The notes beneath the pieces were generated by a model. The model saw only the letters and a program-made list of their open reading frames with translations. It was not told where the DNA came from and ran no database searches. From contig JAIYDL010000019.1 in assembly GCA_027487515.1 (NCBI GenBank), positions 228,014 through 292,013 on the forward strand: 64,000 nucleotides of DNA. Direction: 5' to 3'. Every line of letters starts with the position of its first letter. Within the stretch, counting starts at the first letter, position 1. The DNA comes from Pseudomonadota bacterium (GTDB taxonomy: Bacteria > Bdellovibrionota > Bacteriovoracia > Bacteriovoracales > Bacteriovoracaceae). Below, piece by piece: positions 1 through 7,986 of this stretch. Position numbers and translations under genes: made by a program.

Positions 1-1877
1 AGAGCTGCCGCTTAGAGTATGAGCTCTTCGTCGACGAGGTGAAAAAGGACCTGGGGCCTCGAAAGTATTTGGTGAGCCCGAAAGACCTCATGGGCATCGA
101 AGAGGTGCCGACCCTCAAGGCCCTGGGTGTGAACTCGTTCAAGGTTGAAGGCCGGCTCAAAACTCCCGAATACGTGGCCGCCGCGGCCCGGAACTACCGA
201 GAGGTCCTCGATGGAGCTCCGGTGAACCTCGAGGTCCGGGCCCGGGACCTCGCCACGACGTACTCTCGAGGCTTTTTCAGCGGCTGGCTCAACGGCGTCG
301 ATCACCAGCGTTTGGTGGATGGCAGTTTCAGTGCCCACCGGGGTCACCTCGTGGGGAAAGTCCTCGACGTCCGAAAGCGCACCGTCCTCGTTGCTTCCAG
401 TGTTGAGCTCAAGGCCGGGCAGGGTCTGCTCTTTGCCGGGGCCCAGGAAACGGGCTCGAAGATCTTCGCCGTGACCCGCCAGGGAGATCAGTATGAGGTC
501 GAACTCTTGCAAAAAAATCTGCCGCTAGAAAAGGGCTCGAGCGTTTTCTTGAACTCCGATGAGGCCCTCACTCTAGAACTTCAGAAAGGCTGGCGCTCTC
601 GGCAACACCAGAAGCGCATTCCCTTGAAGCTCCTCGTGCAAGGCATGTACAACGAGCCTCTCCTGGTGAAAGCGACCGATCCCGAAGGCCGAGAGGTCTA
701 TGCGCAGACCATCTCCTTCCTCACACCTGCCCGGGGCCGGGCGATCACCGAAGAGTTTCTTCAAGACGAGCTCGGTGCCCTTGGCTCCAGCGTTTATGTC
801 CTGGAGCGCTTCGAGTGCTTCATCCAAGAGGGACTCTTCCTGAACCATCGAGAACTCAAGGAGCTTCGGCGCGAGCTCGTCGAAAAGCTGAACCTCGCTC
901 GGCTTGAGCGGCCTCACCGAGAGCTCGTCCCCGTAACCGTCGCCCCCATGGACTCCCATCCGGCGACGTCGGGCCTCAACCTTCTGCTGCGGTCGAAGGC
1001 GCAGGTCGACGGTCTGGTTCAAGAGATCGGCGCCCTGGCCCCGTACCGCTCGCTCCTCGCGAGCGTGATCCTCGACTTCGAGTTCGGGAAGGATTACGCG
1101 CCCTCGCTCGCGGCCCTGAAGGCGCTGGGCCTTGCGACGGGGATTGCCACCACACGGATCCTCAAGCCCTCCGAGTACTACAATCTGAACACCATCATCC
1201 GGTGTGCTCCGGACTTTATTCTCGTGCGAAACCTCGGGGCCCTCGAGTACCTGCGCACCAAGTGCACGATCCCACTCATCGGTGATTTTTCGTTGAACGT
1301 CACCAACTCACTGGCGCTGGGTTACTTAGTCGACAAGGGCCTTGGCACAGTGAACCTCTCCTATGACCTCAATCAGGATCAGCTCCTCGATCTCGTCGCC
1401 CAAGGTGACCCGAGTAAAATAGAAGTCACACTCCATCAGTACATGCCGGAGTTTCACATGGAGCATTGCGTGTTTGCCGCGTTCCTCTCGACCGGCTCCA
1501 CTTTCCGCGATTGTGGAAAGCCCTGCGAGAAGCACCAGGTGAAGCTCAAGGACCCCTACGGGAATTTCCACTTTCTGAAGGCCGACCAGGAGTGCCGGAA
1601 CACGTTCTTCAAGGCCGGACCTCAATCGGCGGGATTTCTCGTCCGAGAGCTCGTGGGCCTTGGCGTGAAGGCCTTTAGGCTCGAGGCCTTGAACGAAGAT
1701 GCCGCTGAGCTTAACCTAAAAGTTTTGACCTACCTGAGGCTCCTTCGCGACGACATCACGGCCGAGGAAGCGCTCTCAACGCTGAAGGTTCGAGAGACCT
1801 ACGGCATGGGATCTGGGCAGCTCGATCGATCGGACACCTACAGAGACCGCAAGAAGGCGGGGCCCCTCAAGACCTAA
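1..1877 (+). CDS. U32-family protein, RlhA-like with DUF3656 (5' truncated by window edge)
   Basis: The frame is open from base 3 to the stop at 1877, so the N-terminus lies outside the window; the GTG at 39 is internal. The first visible residues, SCRLEYEL, match the end of the U32 cysteine cluster, followed by the family block YLVSPKDL and NSFKVEGRLKTPEYV. A DUF3656-like middle region follows. The last third (from about base 1020) looks like a second, degenerate U32 barrel with NVTNSLALGYL and its own Cys-rich stretch (FRDCGKPCEKH). Long U32 proteins of this layout include RlhA, which hydroxylates a cytidine of 23S rRNA. Those act with a bound iron-sulfur cluster and prephenate-derived hydroxyl donors. 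An RNA-hydroxylation role is inferred from the family; a peptidase role is unlikely despite the family name. It ends 4 bp inside the convergent SulP gene. Confidence 0.88.
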   Translation, partial: SCRLEYELFVDEVKKDLGPRKYLVSPKDLMGIEEVPTLKALGVNSFKVEGRLKTPEYVAAAARNYREVLDGAPVNLEVRARDLATTYSRGFFSGWLNGVDHQRLVDGSFSAHRGHLVGKVLDVRKRTVLVASSVELKAGQGLLFAGAQETGSKIFAVTRQGDQYEVELLQKNLPLEKGSSVFLNSDEALTLELQKGWRSRQHQKRIPLKLLVQGMYNEPLLVKATDPEGREVYAQTISFLTPARGRAITEEFLQDELGALGSSVYVLERFECFIQEGLFLNHRELKELRRELVEKLNLARLERPHRELVPVTVAPMDSHPATSGLNLLLRSKAQVDGLVQEIGALAPYRSLLASVILDFEFGKDYAPSLAALKALGLATGIATTRILKPSEYYNLNTIIRCAPDFILVRNLGALEYLRTKCTIPLIGDFSLNVTNSLALGYLVDKGLGTVNLSYDLNQDQLLDLVAQGDPSKIEVTLHQYMPEFHMEHCVFAAFLSTGSTFRDCGKPCEKHQVKLKDPYGNFHFLKADQECRNTFFKAGPQSAGFLVRELVGLGVKAFRLEALNEDAAELNLKVLTYLRLLRDDITAEEALSTLKVRETYGMGSGQLDRSDTYRDRKKAGPLKT

Positions 1878-3391
1878 GCACTCCGGCGCCGGCGGGCCGA
1901 GAGATTATCGTCTCCGAGAGAGTCCTGAAGGGGTGAGAGCGTGACGCCAAAACTTGCACCCGTATCGGCGGCGAGAGTCTTGAGCTCTTGGATTTGTTCC
2001 ATCACCGAGTGGTCGATGTAGTCGCAGTTTTCAAGGTTGAGCCGCACAACATTTCGCTGCATGAGATGGCCCGCGATGGCCTCTTTGAGCGAGAGGAAAT
2101 TGGAAAAGATGAGCGAGCTTTTGACGTGAATTGTCACGTTGGAGTCTTTGACCTTCAGGGCGAAGTCAGGTCGGAAGCAGTTCTTGAGCTTAAGTCCAAG
2201 GTACACCTCGACGGCGAGCTGGGCCAGGACACCAACGAAGATACCCACGAGGAGGTCGACCGCCAATGTGAGGGTCAGAGTGACAACGAACCCGACCAAG
2301 TTGTCTTTCCCGATTTTGAGCGCATGCATAAAGTGCGTCGGGCCCGCGAGGCGCCAGCCGATCATCACGAGGATCGCCGCAAGGGCCGAGAGCGGGATGA
2401 GGTTCAGGGCGAAGGGGAGCGCAATGACTGCCAAGAGGATGAAGAGACTATGGGAAAAGTTCGACCGCCAAGACCGAGCGCCATATGAAACGTTGGCCGA
2501 ACTTCTGACGATTTCAGCGATCATCGGGATCCCACCGATGAGCGCACTCGCAAGGTTACAGACCCCTTTTGAAAGAAGATCTCGGTCGAGGTTTGATTTG
2601 CGCTTCAACGGATCAATCTTATCTATCGCTGCGGCCGAGAGAGCGGTCTCAAGAGATCCTACCAGAGCGAGTGTGATCGCGGACTTCCAAAACAAACCGG
2701 TCCCGATCTGGGAGAACTCTGGAAACACCACCCAGCTCCGAAGATCGCTCGGGACATTCAGGAGTGTTTTCCCCTCGAACCCGAGGTAAGCCGCGATGGC
2801 GCTGCCAAAGATCACCGCGACCAGCGGCCCTGGGACCTTTTTTAACCATGGAATTTGGATCTTCGTCCAGGCGATGAGGAGGGCGAGAGTCAGCGCCCCG
2901 ACCACAAAGACGAGCGGCTGGAAATTCGAAAAGGAAAGCGGGATCTCGGCCAAGAGCATGAGGGGATTTTTTGAGATCGGGGTATGCCCGATCAGGGTGT
3001 GAGTCTGTTTGGCAATGATGATCACACCGATCGCGGCCATCATTCCGTGAATCACGGAGGCCGGAAAGGCGGCCGCTTTACGGCCCAGTTTCAAGGCCCC
3101 CATGAGGATCTGCACTCCGCCCGCAACGAGTGCGGCGCCGAGCATCCCGCGAAACCCAAGAGCACTGATCGCATCTAAGACGATCACAATGAGGCCCGCG
3201 GCCGGACCGTTAATGGTGACGTAGCTTCCTCCCAGCCAAGAGCCTAACAGTCCCCCGATGATCGCGGCGATGAGGCCCGCGGAAGCGGGGGCCCCAGAAG
3301 CCAGGGCGATGCCGATGGAAAGAGGGAGGGCGACGAGTGCAACCGAAAAGCCGGCGGAGAGATCGGCCTTGAGTGATGGGGAATCTGTCAT
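1874..3391 (-). CDS. SulP-family inorganic anion transporter with C-terminal STAS domain
   Basis: This 505-residue integral membrane protein begins with the SulP-type segment ALPLSIGIALASGAPASAG, followed by GLLGSWLGGSYVTINGPAAG, the conserved first helices of the family. About ten to twelve hydrophobic segments follow up to residue about 400. The last ~90 residues form a soluble STAS-like domain (NVVRLNLENCDYIDHSVME), the part that in other members modulates transport. Family members import sulfate, bicarbonate or other anions by proton or sodium coupling in the inner membrane; the substrate cannot be read from sequence. It is shorter than sulfate-type SulP proteins (about 550-600) and resembles the bicarbonate-like branch, which is only a guess. 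An AGGTGG-like ribosome site lies upstream of the ATG at 3391. No carbonic anhydrase gene is adjacent. Confidence 0.92.
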   Translation of the reverse strand: MTDSPSLKADLSAGFSVALVALPLSIGIALASGAPASAGLIAAIIGGLLGSWLGGSYVTINGPAAGLIVIVLDAISALGFRGMLGAALVAGGVQILMGALKLGRKAAAFPASVIHGMMAAIGVIIIAKQTHTLIGHTPISKNPLMLLAEIPLSFSNFQPLVFVVGALTLALLIAWTKIQIPWLKKVPGPLVAVIFGSAIAAYLGFEGKTLLNVPSDLRSWVVFPEFSQIGTGLFWKSAITLALVGSLETALSAAAIDKIDPLKRKSNLDRDLLSKGVCNLASALIGGIPMIAEIVRSSANVSYGARSWRSNFSHSLFILLAVIALPFALNLIPLSALAAILVMIGWRLAGPTHFMHALKIGKDNLVGFVVTLTLTLAVDLLVGIFVGVLAQLAVEVYLGLKLKNCFRPDFALKVKDSNVTIHVKSSLIFSNFLSLKEAIAGHLMQRNVVRLNLENCDYIDHSVMEQIQELKTLAADTGASFGVTLSPLQDSLGDDNLSARRRRSA

Positions 3392-3550
3392 CGCAAGTTC
3401 CTTGGAGGTGGCAATTTACTTTCTTCCCTATTCTTGATTAGGTCGACCCCCTTTTCGAGGGAAAAAATGTTAATTCCGCTTCATCTGGTTTAACGCCCTT
3501 TAATGTGCGCTGGAAGATCCGCCACTTAGAGATCCTCACCGAGAGAGGGG

Positions 3551-4108
3551 CTAGAAGTGGATGTCAGACCGGAGGACCTCGCGCCATTCGCCGGGCCCAA
3601 GATCGCCGAGGTCGAGGTTGGCAATCGCCCGACGCAAGAGGCGCAACGTGGGGTGACCGATGGCCGCGGTCATTTTTCGCACCTGTCGATTCTTCCCTTC
3701 CGTCAGCACGACCTCGAGCCAGACATCTTCGATGGATTTCCGATACCGCACGGGCGGAGACCTCGGTGCCACCACCGGCTGCGGAGTGAGGATGCGGGCC
3801 TGGCACCGCTTGGTAACGTAGTCCTCGATCTTAAGACCTGCGCAGAACCGCTCGAGCGCTTCCGGTGTGGGAACTCGTTCCACGAGCACCCAGTAGGTCT
3901 TGGGCTTCTCATTCCTTGGGTTCAAGAGCCGTTCGATGAGAGGCCCGTCATCGGTCAACAGCAGGAGTCCCTCGGAGTCTTTATCTAAGCGTCCCGCGGG
4001 GTAAACGTCTTTCGGAAGATCGAACTCGAGGAGGGAGCGGGCATTCTCTTCAGGGGTGAACTGTGAAAGAACTCCATAGGGCTTATGGAAGAGGATGTAT
4101 CTCGCCAT
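3551..4108 (-). CDS. rluE: RsuA/RluE-family rRNA pseudouridine synthase
   Basis: A 185-residue protein with the RsuA-family signature: N-terminal FHKPYGVLSQF, catalytic block AGRLDKDSEGLLLLTDDG (catalytic Asp about residue 42) and C-terminal NRQVRKMTAAIGHPTLRLLR. It lacks the N-terminal S4 RNA-binding domain seen in RsuA and RluB, as does RluE, which converts U2457 of 23S rRNA to pseudouridine. Length and layout fit RluE best. It would act in the cytoplasm on ribosomal RNA during subunit assembly. Its ATG at 4108 is clear. It stands alone, facing the SulP start region across about 160 bp in which no further gene is seen. Confidence 0.9.
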   Translation of the reverse strand: MARYILFHKPYGVLSQFTPEENARSLLEFDLPKDVYPAGRLDKDSEGLLLLTDDGPLIERLLNPRNEKPKTYWVLVERVPTPEALERFCAGLKIEDYVTKRCQARILTPQPVVAPRSPPVRYRKSIEDVWLEVVLTEGKNRQVRKMTAAIGHPTLRLLRRAIANLDLGDLGPGEWREVLRSDIHF

Positions 4109-4224
4109 GGCCTATCCTAGCATAACTCCGAAGCCCGGGCCTACAAATTCTGTCTGGCAGCAAAAGTCAGAGACGGGCCTCACCATCCTCCGCTAAGGTC
4201 CCTTGGAGTCCGCGAGGAGGAGAT

Positions 4225-4305
4225 ATGGATAAAGTTCTTCTTTTGATCTGTCTTGGAATCGTGTCCCTAGCGGGAGGCTTCGTTTCGAACGCCCTCTGCA
4301 ACTAG
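4225..4305 (+). CDS. Candidate 26-residue hydrophobic peptide
   Basis: An ATG at 4225 stands 5 bp after a strong ribosome-binding site (GAGGAGGAG). It opens a 26-codon frame ending in TAG at 4305. The product is MDK followed by about 20 hydrophobic residues (LLLICLGIVSLAGG) and a short C-terminus containing Cys. It could be a single-pass membrane micropeptide or the remnant of a signal peptide. The eIF1-like gene starts about 40 bp downstream, so it might instead be a leader peptide for that operon. No homology is recognised; the evidence is only the ribosome site and the hydrophobic pattern. Confidence 0.4.
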   Translation: MDKVLLLICLGIVSLAGGFVSNALCN

Positions 4306-4345
4306 GGACTTGACGCTCTGAGGGGCCGACCCTAAATTGGGGACC

Positions 4346-4696
4346 ATGTCCGACTACGAAATCGTCTACTTCGATGACCCCAATTTTAAGAAGCGCTGCC
4401 CGAAGTGTGGGAAGCATCCGTGCGCGTGTCCGAAAGCGACCGATCTCGTTCCCCGGGAGCACACCCTGAAAGTGCGGCTGGAGAAAAACGGGCGCGGCGG
4501 AAAGACCGTCACCGTCATCTTCGAGCTGCCGGTGAACGAGGCGTATTTTAAAGACCTAGAGAAAAAGCTCAAGGCCCTCTGTGGCACCGGTGGATCGTTT
4601 AAGAATCAGGTGATTGAAATCCAGGGTGACCATCGGGAGAAGATCAAGGCCTTCCTCGAGAAGACCGGTTTTAAAGTGAAGCTCGCCGGTGGATAG
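4346..4696 (+). CDS. eIF1/SUI1-like translation initiation factor (YciH-type)
   Basis: A 116-residue protein from ATG 4346 (a TTG three codons upstream is also possible). Residues about 15-28 contain CPKCGKHPCAC, a four-cysteine zinc-knuckle-like cluster. The rest is a SUI1 fold: LEKNGRGGKTVTVIFEL, then KALCGTGGSFKNQVIEIQGDHREKIKAFL, matching the GGKxVTV ... KxxxGxGGxxKxxxIExQGDxR pattern of eIF1/YciH. Bacterial members can influence start-codon fidelity in vitro, but their cellular role is poorly defined. It overlaps the following DTW-domain gene by 8 bp, so the two are probably co-transcribed. Confidence 0.9.
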   Translation: MSDYEIVYFDDPNFKKRCPKCGKHPCACPKATDLVPREHTLKVRLEKNGRGGKTVTVIFELPVNEAYFKDLEKKLKALCGTGGSFKNQVIEIQGDHREKIKAFLEKTGFKVKLAGG

Positions 4697-5405
4697 CGGA
4701 ATGAACCTCTGCCTCCGGTGCCGTCGCCGCCTCCGGACCTGTGTGTGCGGCTTACTCTCTCCCTTCGAGACGGCATCGCGGTTTCTCATCCTGATGCATC
4801 CCATGGAGTTTAAAAAAGAGAAAGTGGGAACGGGACGGTTTTCTCACCTCATCCTCAAGAACTCAGAGGTTCTGGTCGGGATCGGGTTCGATCAGGATCA
4901 GCGGCTGCGGGATCTCCTCGAGGATCCTACGTATGAAACTTTTCTCCTCTACCCAGGCCAGGGCTCCCTTGACCTCGGGGGGACAGAGTTCCCAGAGCGG
5001 CTCAAGAAGCGTGCCCAGTTCGTCGTCATCGATGGGACCTGGCCCTGCGCTAAAAAAATGATGAAGCTCTCCACGTGCCTCCACCAGGTGCCGCGAGTGA
5101 GTTTTCGAGCGGGGAGAGTCTCAGAGTTTAAGGTGAAACAGCAGCCTCAGGCGGGGTGCCTCTCGACCGTGGAGTCGATCCACCAGGTGCTCTGTGACCT
5201 CAATCGCCTGGGCCTTGAGGAAACCTCCCCCAAAGAAGAGAATCTGATGGAAGTCTTCCGACACACGGTTCGGCAACAGGTGGCACTCGCCCAGGATCCC
5301 GAGAGATCCGGCTACCGGAAGAAGCCCTTTTCACTGCCCGAAGACAGAAGGCCCTCGAAGAAATGGGAGCAGCGCTTACTTTTTTTTCATCGCCTCGATG
5401 AGTGA
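4689..5405 (+). CDS. DTW-domain protein, probable tRNA-uridine aminocarboxypropyltransferase
   Basis: About 234-238 residues, starting at GTG 4689 or more likely ATG 4701. The N-terminus has four cysteines (CLRCRRRLRTCVC), the zinc-like knuckle usual in this family. The signature D-G-T-W is at about residues 115-118 (VVIDGTWPCAKKM). DTW proteins such as TapT/TuaA transfer the aminocarboxypropyl group of SAM to uridine in tRNA (acp3U). The conserved block LSTVESIHQVL follows. The overlap with the SUI1-like gene suggests a translation-related transcription unit. Confidence 0.88.
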   Translation: MDSGMNLCLRCRRRLRTCVCGLLSPFETASRFLILMHPMEFKKEKVGTGRFSHLILKNSEVLVGIGFDQDQRLRDLLEDPTYETFLLYPGQGSLDLGGTEFPERLKKRAQFVVIDGTWPCAKKMMKLSTCLHQVPRVSFRAGRVSEFKVKQQPQAGCLSTVESIHQVLCDLNRLGLEETSPKEENLMEVFRHTVRQQVALAQDPERSGYRKKPFSLPEDRRPSKKWEQRLLFFHRLDE

Positions 5406-5432
5406 GGCGTCGGGCCCTCCCACACCCTTGTG

Positions 5433-5460
5433 TTGTGTATCCCCTCGGTTATGCTAAAAT
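5433..5460 (+). promoter_or_regulatory. Candidate sigma-70-like promoter before the PilZ gene
   Basis: TTGTGT (5433-5438) and TAAAAT (5455-5460) are separated by 16 bp, 29 bp before the ATG at 5490. Both hexamers deviate from consensus, so this is a sequence match only. Confidence 0.3.
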
Positions 5461-5489
5461 TTTCTCAGACCACGAGACAAACGGGATAA

Positions 5490-6305
5490 ATGAGAGTCAT
5501 TAAGTCGGATTCTTCCGGGATCTACGCGTATCAGAAGTACTTCAAGCACCTCCAGGCCAATGGCCTGGGCGTTGTGCTTTGGCAGATGCTCCCCACGGGG
5601 AAGCGTCAGGTGTTTCAGAGTAAGCTTAATTCCTTTCACTTCGAATCCAACCTCCTTCATTTCGAGCTCCCCGCCGGCGTCAGTGTCTCTCTCGAGTTAG
5701 CGCTGTTCGTGTACTCTGACTTCGGGCCCTTCATTTTTAAGACGACGCTGACGGAGGTCCGAGAGACTGGTCTCAGCGCCGTGATTCCGACGGAGATCAA
5801 GGTCCTGGATACCTCCGATGCTTCCGCCGATGTGCCGGAGAGTGCGAAGTTCGGTGGGCAGTTAGGGGGGATGACCAGTCGCCCGGCAGAGCGCATCGAC
5901 CAAGGGCCCATGCGGGTCAAGTCCATGGGGGAGCGGACCGCCCGAGACCAGGAGTTTCTGAACGCGGAGTTCGATTCGGTGAGCCTCGATGATGAGGACA
6001 AGCTCTTTGCCGAAAAGCGAGAATCACCCCGGGCGCGCTTCAAAGAGGATAAGTTCGTCAAGGTTCAAACCCTCGAGTCCGAGGTGCTCCAGATCCTGAA
6101 GCTCTTCGACCTTTCTCGTGGTGGGATGGGCTTCATCACTCTGGAGCCGCAGCTTTTTCCGAAGGGCTCGAAGATTTTGATCGTCGGGTTCGAAGGCTTC
6201 AATCTCGACGACCCGCTGATCGCGGAGGTCATGTCCCAACGGGCGGTGGATGAGCATCAGATTGAGTTTAAGATCGGGTGCAAGTTCGACCAGGGGCAGG
6301 ACTAG
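5490..6305 (+). CDS. PilZ-domain protein, putative cyclic-di-GMP receptor
   Basis: A 271-residue soluble protein. The first ~110 residues form a beta-rich, YcgR-N-like domain (VVLWQMLPTGKRQVFQSKL). A low-complexity linker (about 115-175) follows. The C-terminal PilZ domain has the arginine motif RESPRARFK and, about 35 residues later, DLSRGGMGF, the D/NxSxxG motif. Both c-di-GMP-binding elements are thus present. Such proteins couple c-di-GMP to motility, surface behaviour or, in Bdellovibrio, predatory functions. The target here is unknown. It appears monocistronic; the next gene converges from 6354. Confidence 0.82.
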   Translation: MRVIKSDSSGIYAYQKYFKHLQANGLGVVLWQMLPTGKRQVFQSKLNSFHFESNLLHFELPAGVSVSLELALFVYSDFGPFIFKTTLTEVRETGLSAVIPTEIKVLDTSDASADVPESAKFGGQLGGMTSRPAERIDQGPMRVKSMGERTARDQEFLNAEFDSVSLDDEDKLFAEKRESPRARFKEDKFVKVQTLESEVLQILKLFDLSRGGMGFITLEPQLFPKGSKILIVGFEGFNLDDPLIAEVMSQRAVDEHQIEFKIGCKFDQGQD

Positions 6306-6353
6306 GGGCGTGACCCGGAAACACAGGGCCCCCTCGCGGAGGCCCCCGAAGAT

Positions 6354-6818
6354 TTAGAATTCGTAGGAGTAGTTGTAGACGTTCTGGAAATTCACGTCGG
6401 AGCGGCGGATCTTGCGCTTCTGCCGAGTGAAGGCCCGGCGCATGGAGCGCAGTTTCTTCGACGACTCCACGAGGTCCAAGTGGTCACCGTTATCCTGCGC
6501 GCAGGTGTTCACTTGCTGATGGACATAGACCAGCATCATTTTCGTTTCCTGCTCCATCCGAATGACCCGACGGTCGGTCATGTCCATGCGGGAACCGACG
6601 GCGACGAGGTGCGCGGGAAGGATCCCGAAGATCTCTCCGATGAGCTTGCAGGCCCCAGCGGGGTCCTCGTCCTTGACGAGGCCACGAGCGGCGTTGGATT
6701 TTTCGATCAGCGTATCCACTCGGGTGAGCATCTCTTCTTTCACGCGCCGGTCGTTGAGCGACTTGGCCAAGGCGAGCTGGGTCATGAAAAGAAGAACTAA
6801 GGAAAGAGTGAGTTTCAT
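6354..6818 (-). CDS. Small secreted protein of unknown function
   Basis: The ATG at 6818 is preceded by CCGGAGG at good spacing and is preferred to the start at 6878, which only adds residues without pattern. The 154-residue product opens with a signal peptide (MKLTLSLVLLFMTQLALA, cleavage after ALA). The mature part is helical and charged, with two cysteines (CKLIGE, NTCAQDN) that may pair, a basic C-terminal region (RQKRKIRRSD) and an aromatic tail (NVYNYSYEF). No family is recognised. It probably resides in the periplasm. Confidence 0.7.
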   Translation of the reverse strand: MKLTLSLVLLFMTQLALAKSLNDRRVKEEMLTRVDTLIEKSNAARGLVKDEDPAGACKLIGEIFGILPAHLVAVGSRMDMTDRRVIRMEQETKMMLVYVHQQVNTCAQDNGDHLDLVESSKKLRSMRRAFTRQKRKIRRSDVNFQNVYNYSYEF

Positions 6819-6906
6819 AAAAACCTCCGGAACGTAGGCAGCTGTCGATGCTTTGGACAGGGTAAGTGCCCTGAACACCTGTGGCCGCGTGTTGAGTTAC
6901 CGTAGA

Positions 6907-7938
6907 CTATTCAAACCCCGTGCCAGACTCCTGAAGCTGCCCGAGCTGGATCCTCAGGTCGAGGAGTTCCTGCTCCCAGTAATTGGGGGAGGTAAACTGA
7001 GGAAAGATCCGTTGAAAGGAGTGGTCGTCCCAGCGCTTGGCGATCCAGGCATTGAAGTGCACCATCCGCATCGCTCGCAGGGCCTCGGTGAGGTTCATCC
7101 GAAGGTAGTCCTGTCTTGTCATCTCCCGGTAGGCCCCGAGGAAGCGGTCCCGGTCCGCTTGGCTATACTCATCGTTGCCTGGAAACAGGAGCCAGAGGTC
7201 TTGCTCAACGGGGCCCGTGAGGCAGTCGTCGAAGTCGACTGCAAAGGGGCCATCGGAAGTCCAGACGATGTTACCGCGGTGAAAGTCTCCGTGCAGTCGT
7301 TGCACAGTCAGTCCCGTGAAGCGCGGAGCAAGGAGGTCGTTTAACTGTGGTAAGAGAGAGAGGTAGTGCTTAAAACTCAGGTGGTCGACGGGGTTGGCCG
7401 CCGCAAGGGCCGCGTGGTTGGCGAGGATAAAGGTTCCGGGGTTCAAGGCGAGGCGTTTGGTGAAGGCCGCCATCGAACCGATGTTGTGGATGCGGCCGAT
7501 GAGGCGGCCGACCTGCTCGAGTTCTTCTTTGAGGAGTTCGTCCTTAAGGCGCCCTTGAACTTTAGGGAAGAGCGCGAAGAAGAGGTTGGTCTCCGGATGC
7601 AGGTGGAGAGTTTTCCCCGCAAACTCGATGGGAGGAACCACGGGTACTTCAAACTCCGTGAGGGTGTTCAGGAAGCTGTGCTCCTCGGTGATCTGCGCTT
7701 CACTCCAGCGGCCCGGGCGATAGAACTTCAGGATGACGTTGGTCGTGCTGAAGCCCTTCCCGAAGTCTACGCTCGCTGCGAGCTCGATGTCGTAGACTCG
7801 GTTCTCTAGACTATTAAGCGTCATGACTCGGCCCGTGAGGCGCTTCCCGTAGGCCTCCACGGCCTGAAGCACGTGATCCGGTGTCAGGAGGTGGAAATGC
7901 CGAGTTTCAGCGCCCCAGAGGTTTTCTATGTTGGCCAT
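6907..7938 (-). CDS. srkA: SrkA-like (YihE) serine/threonine protein kinase
   Basis: The 343-residue protein follows the SrkA/YihE pattern: N-terminal LENRVYDIEL, ILKFYRPGRWS carrying the ATP-binding lysine, EEHSFLNTL, the catalytic loop RLHGDFHRGNIVW and the metal-binding DFDDCLTGPVEQDLWLL. SrkA belongs to the aminoglycoside-phosphotransferase fold and protects against stress-induced death in E. coli. Length matches the family (about 330). It lies downstream of the PhoD-like gene on the same strand with a 48-bp gap, so it may share that transcript or have its own promoter. Substrates cannot be predicted. Confidence 0.9.
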   Translation of the reverse strand: MANIENLWGAETRHFHLLTPDHVLQAVEAYGKRLTGRVMTLNSLENRVYDIELAASVDFGKGFSTTNVILKFYRPGRWSEAQITEEHSFLNTLTEFEVPVVPPIEFAGKTLHLHPETNLFFALFPKVQGRLKDELLKEELEQVGRLIGRIHNIGSMAAFTKRLALNPGTFILANHAALAAANPVDHLSFKHYLSLLPQLNDLLAPRFTGLTVQRLHGDFHRGNIVWTSDGPFAVDFDDCLTGPVEQDLWLLFPGNDEYSQADRDRFLGAYREMTRQDYLRMNLTEALRAMRMVHFNAWIAKRWDDHSFQRIFPQFTSPNYWEQELLDLRIQLGQLQESGTGFE

Positions 7939-7986
7939 CTTCTTTGTCCCTTCTCTTGGATGAAAGCGCGGTGAGGCGTTGATGTT

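Noticed and set aside
1988..2789. Plus-strand open frames of 166 and 216 codons over the SulP gene.
   Set aside because: They oppose a clear SulP protein and have no domain character.
6326..6345. GGGCC/GGCCC dyad between the PilZ gene and the convergent secreted-protein gene as a terminator.
   Set aside because: Only 5 bp, a 10-nt loop and no T-run on either strand.
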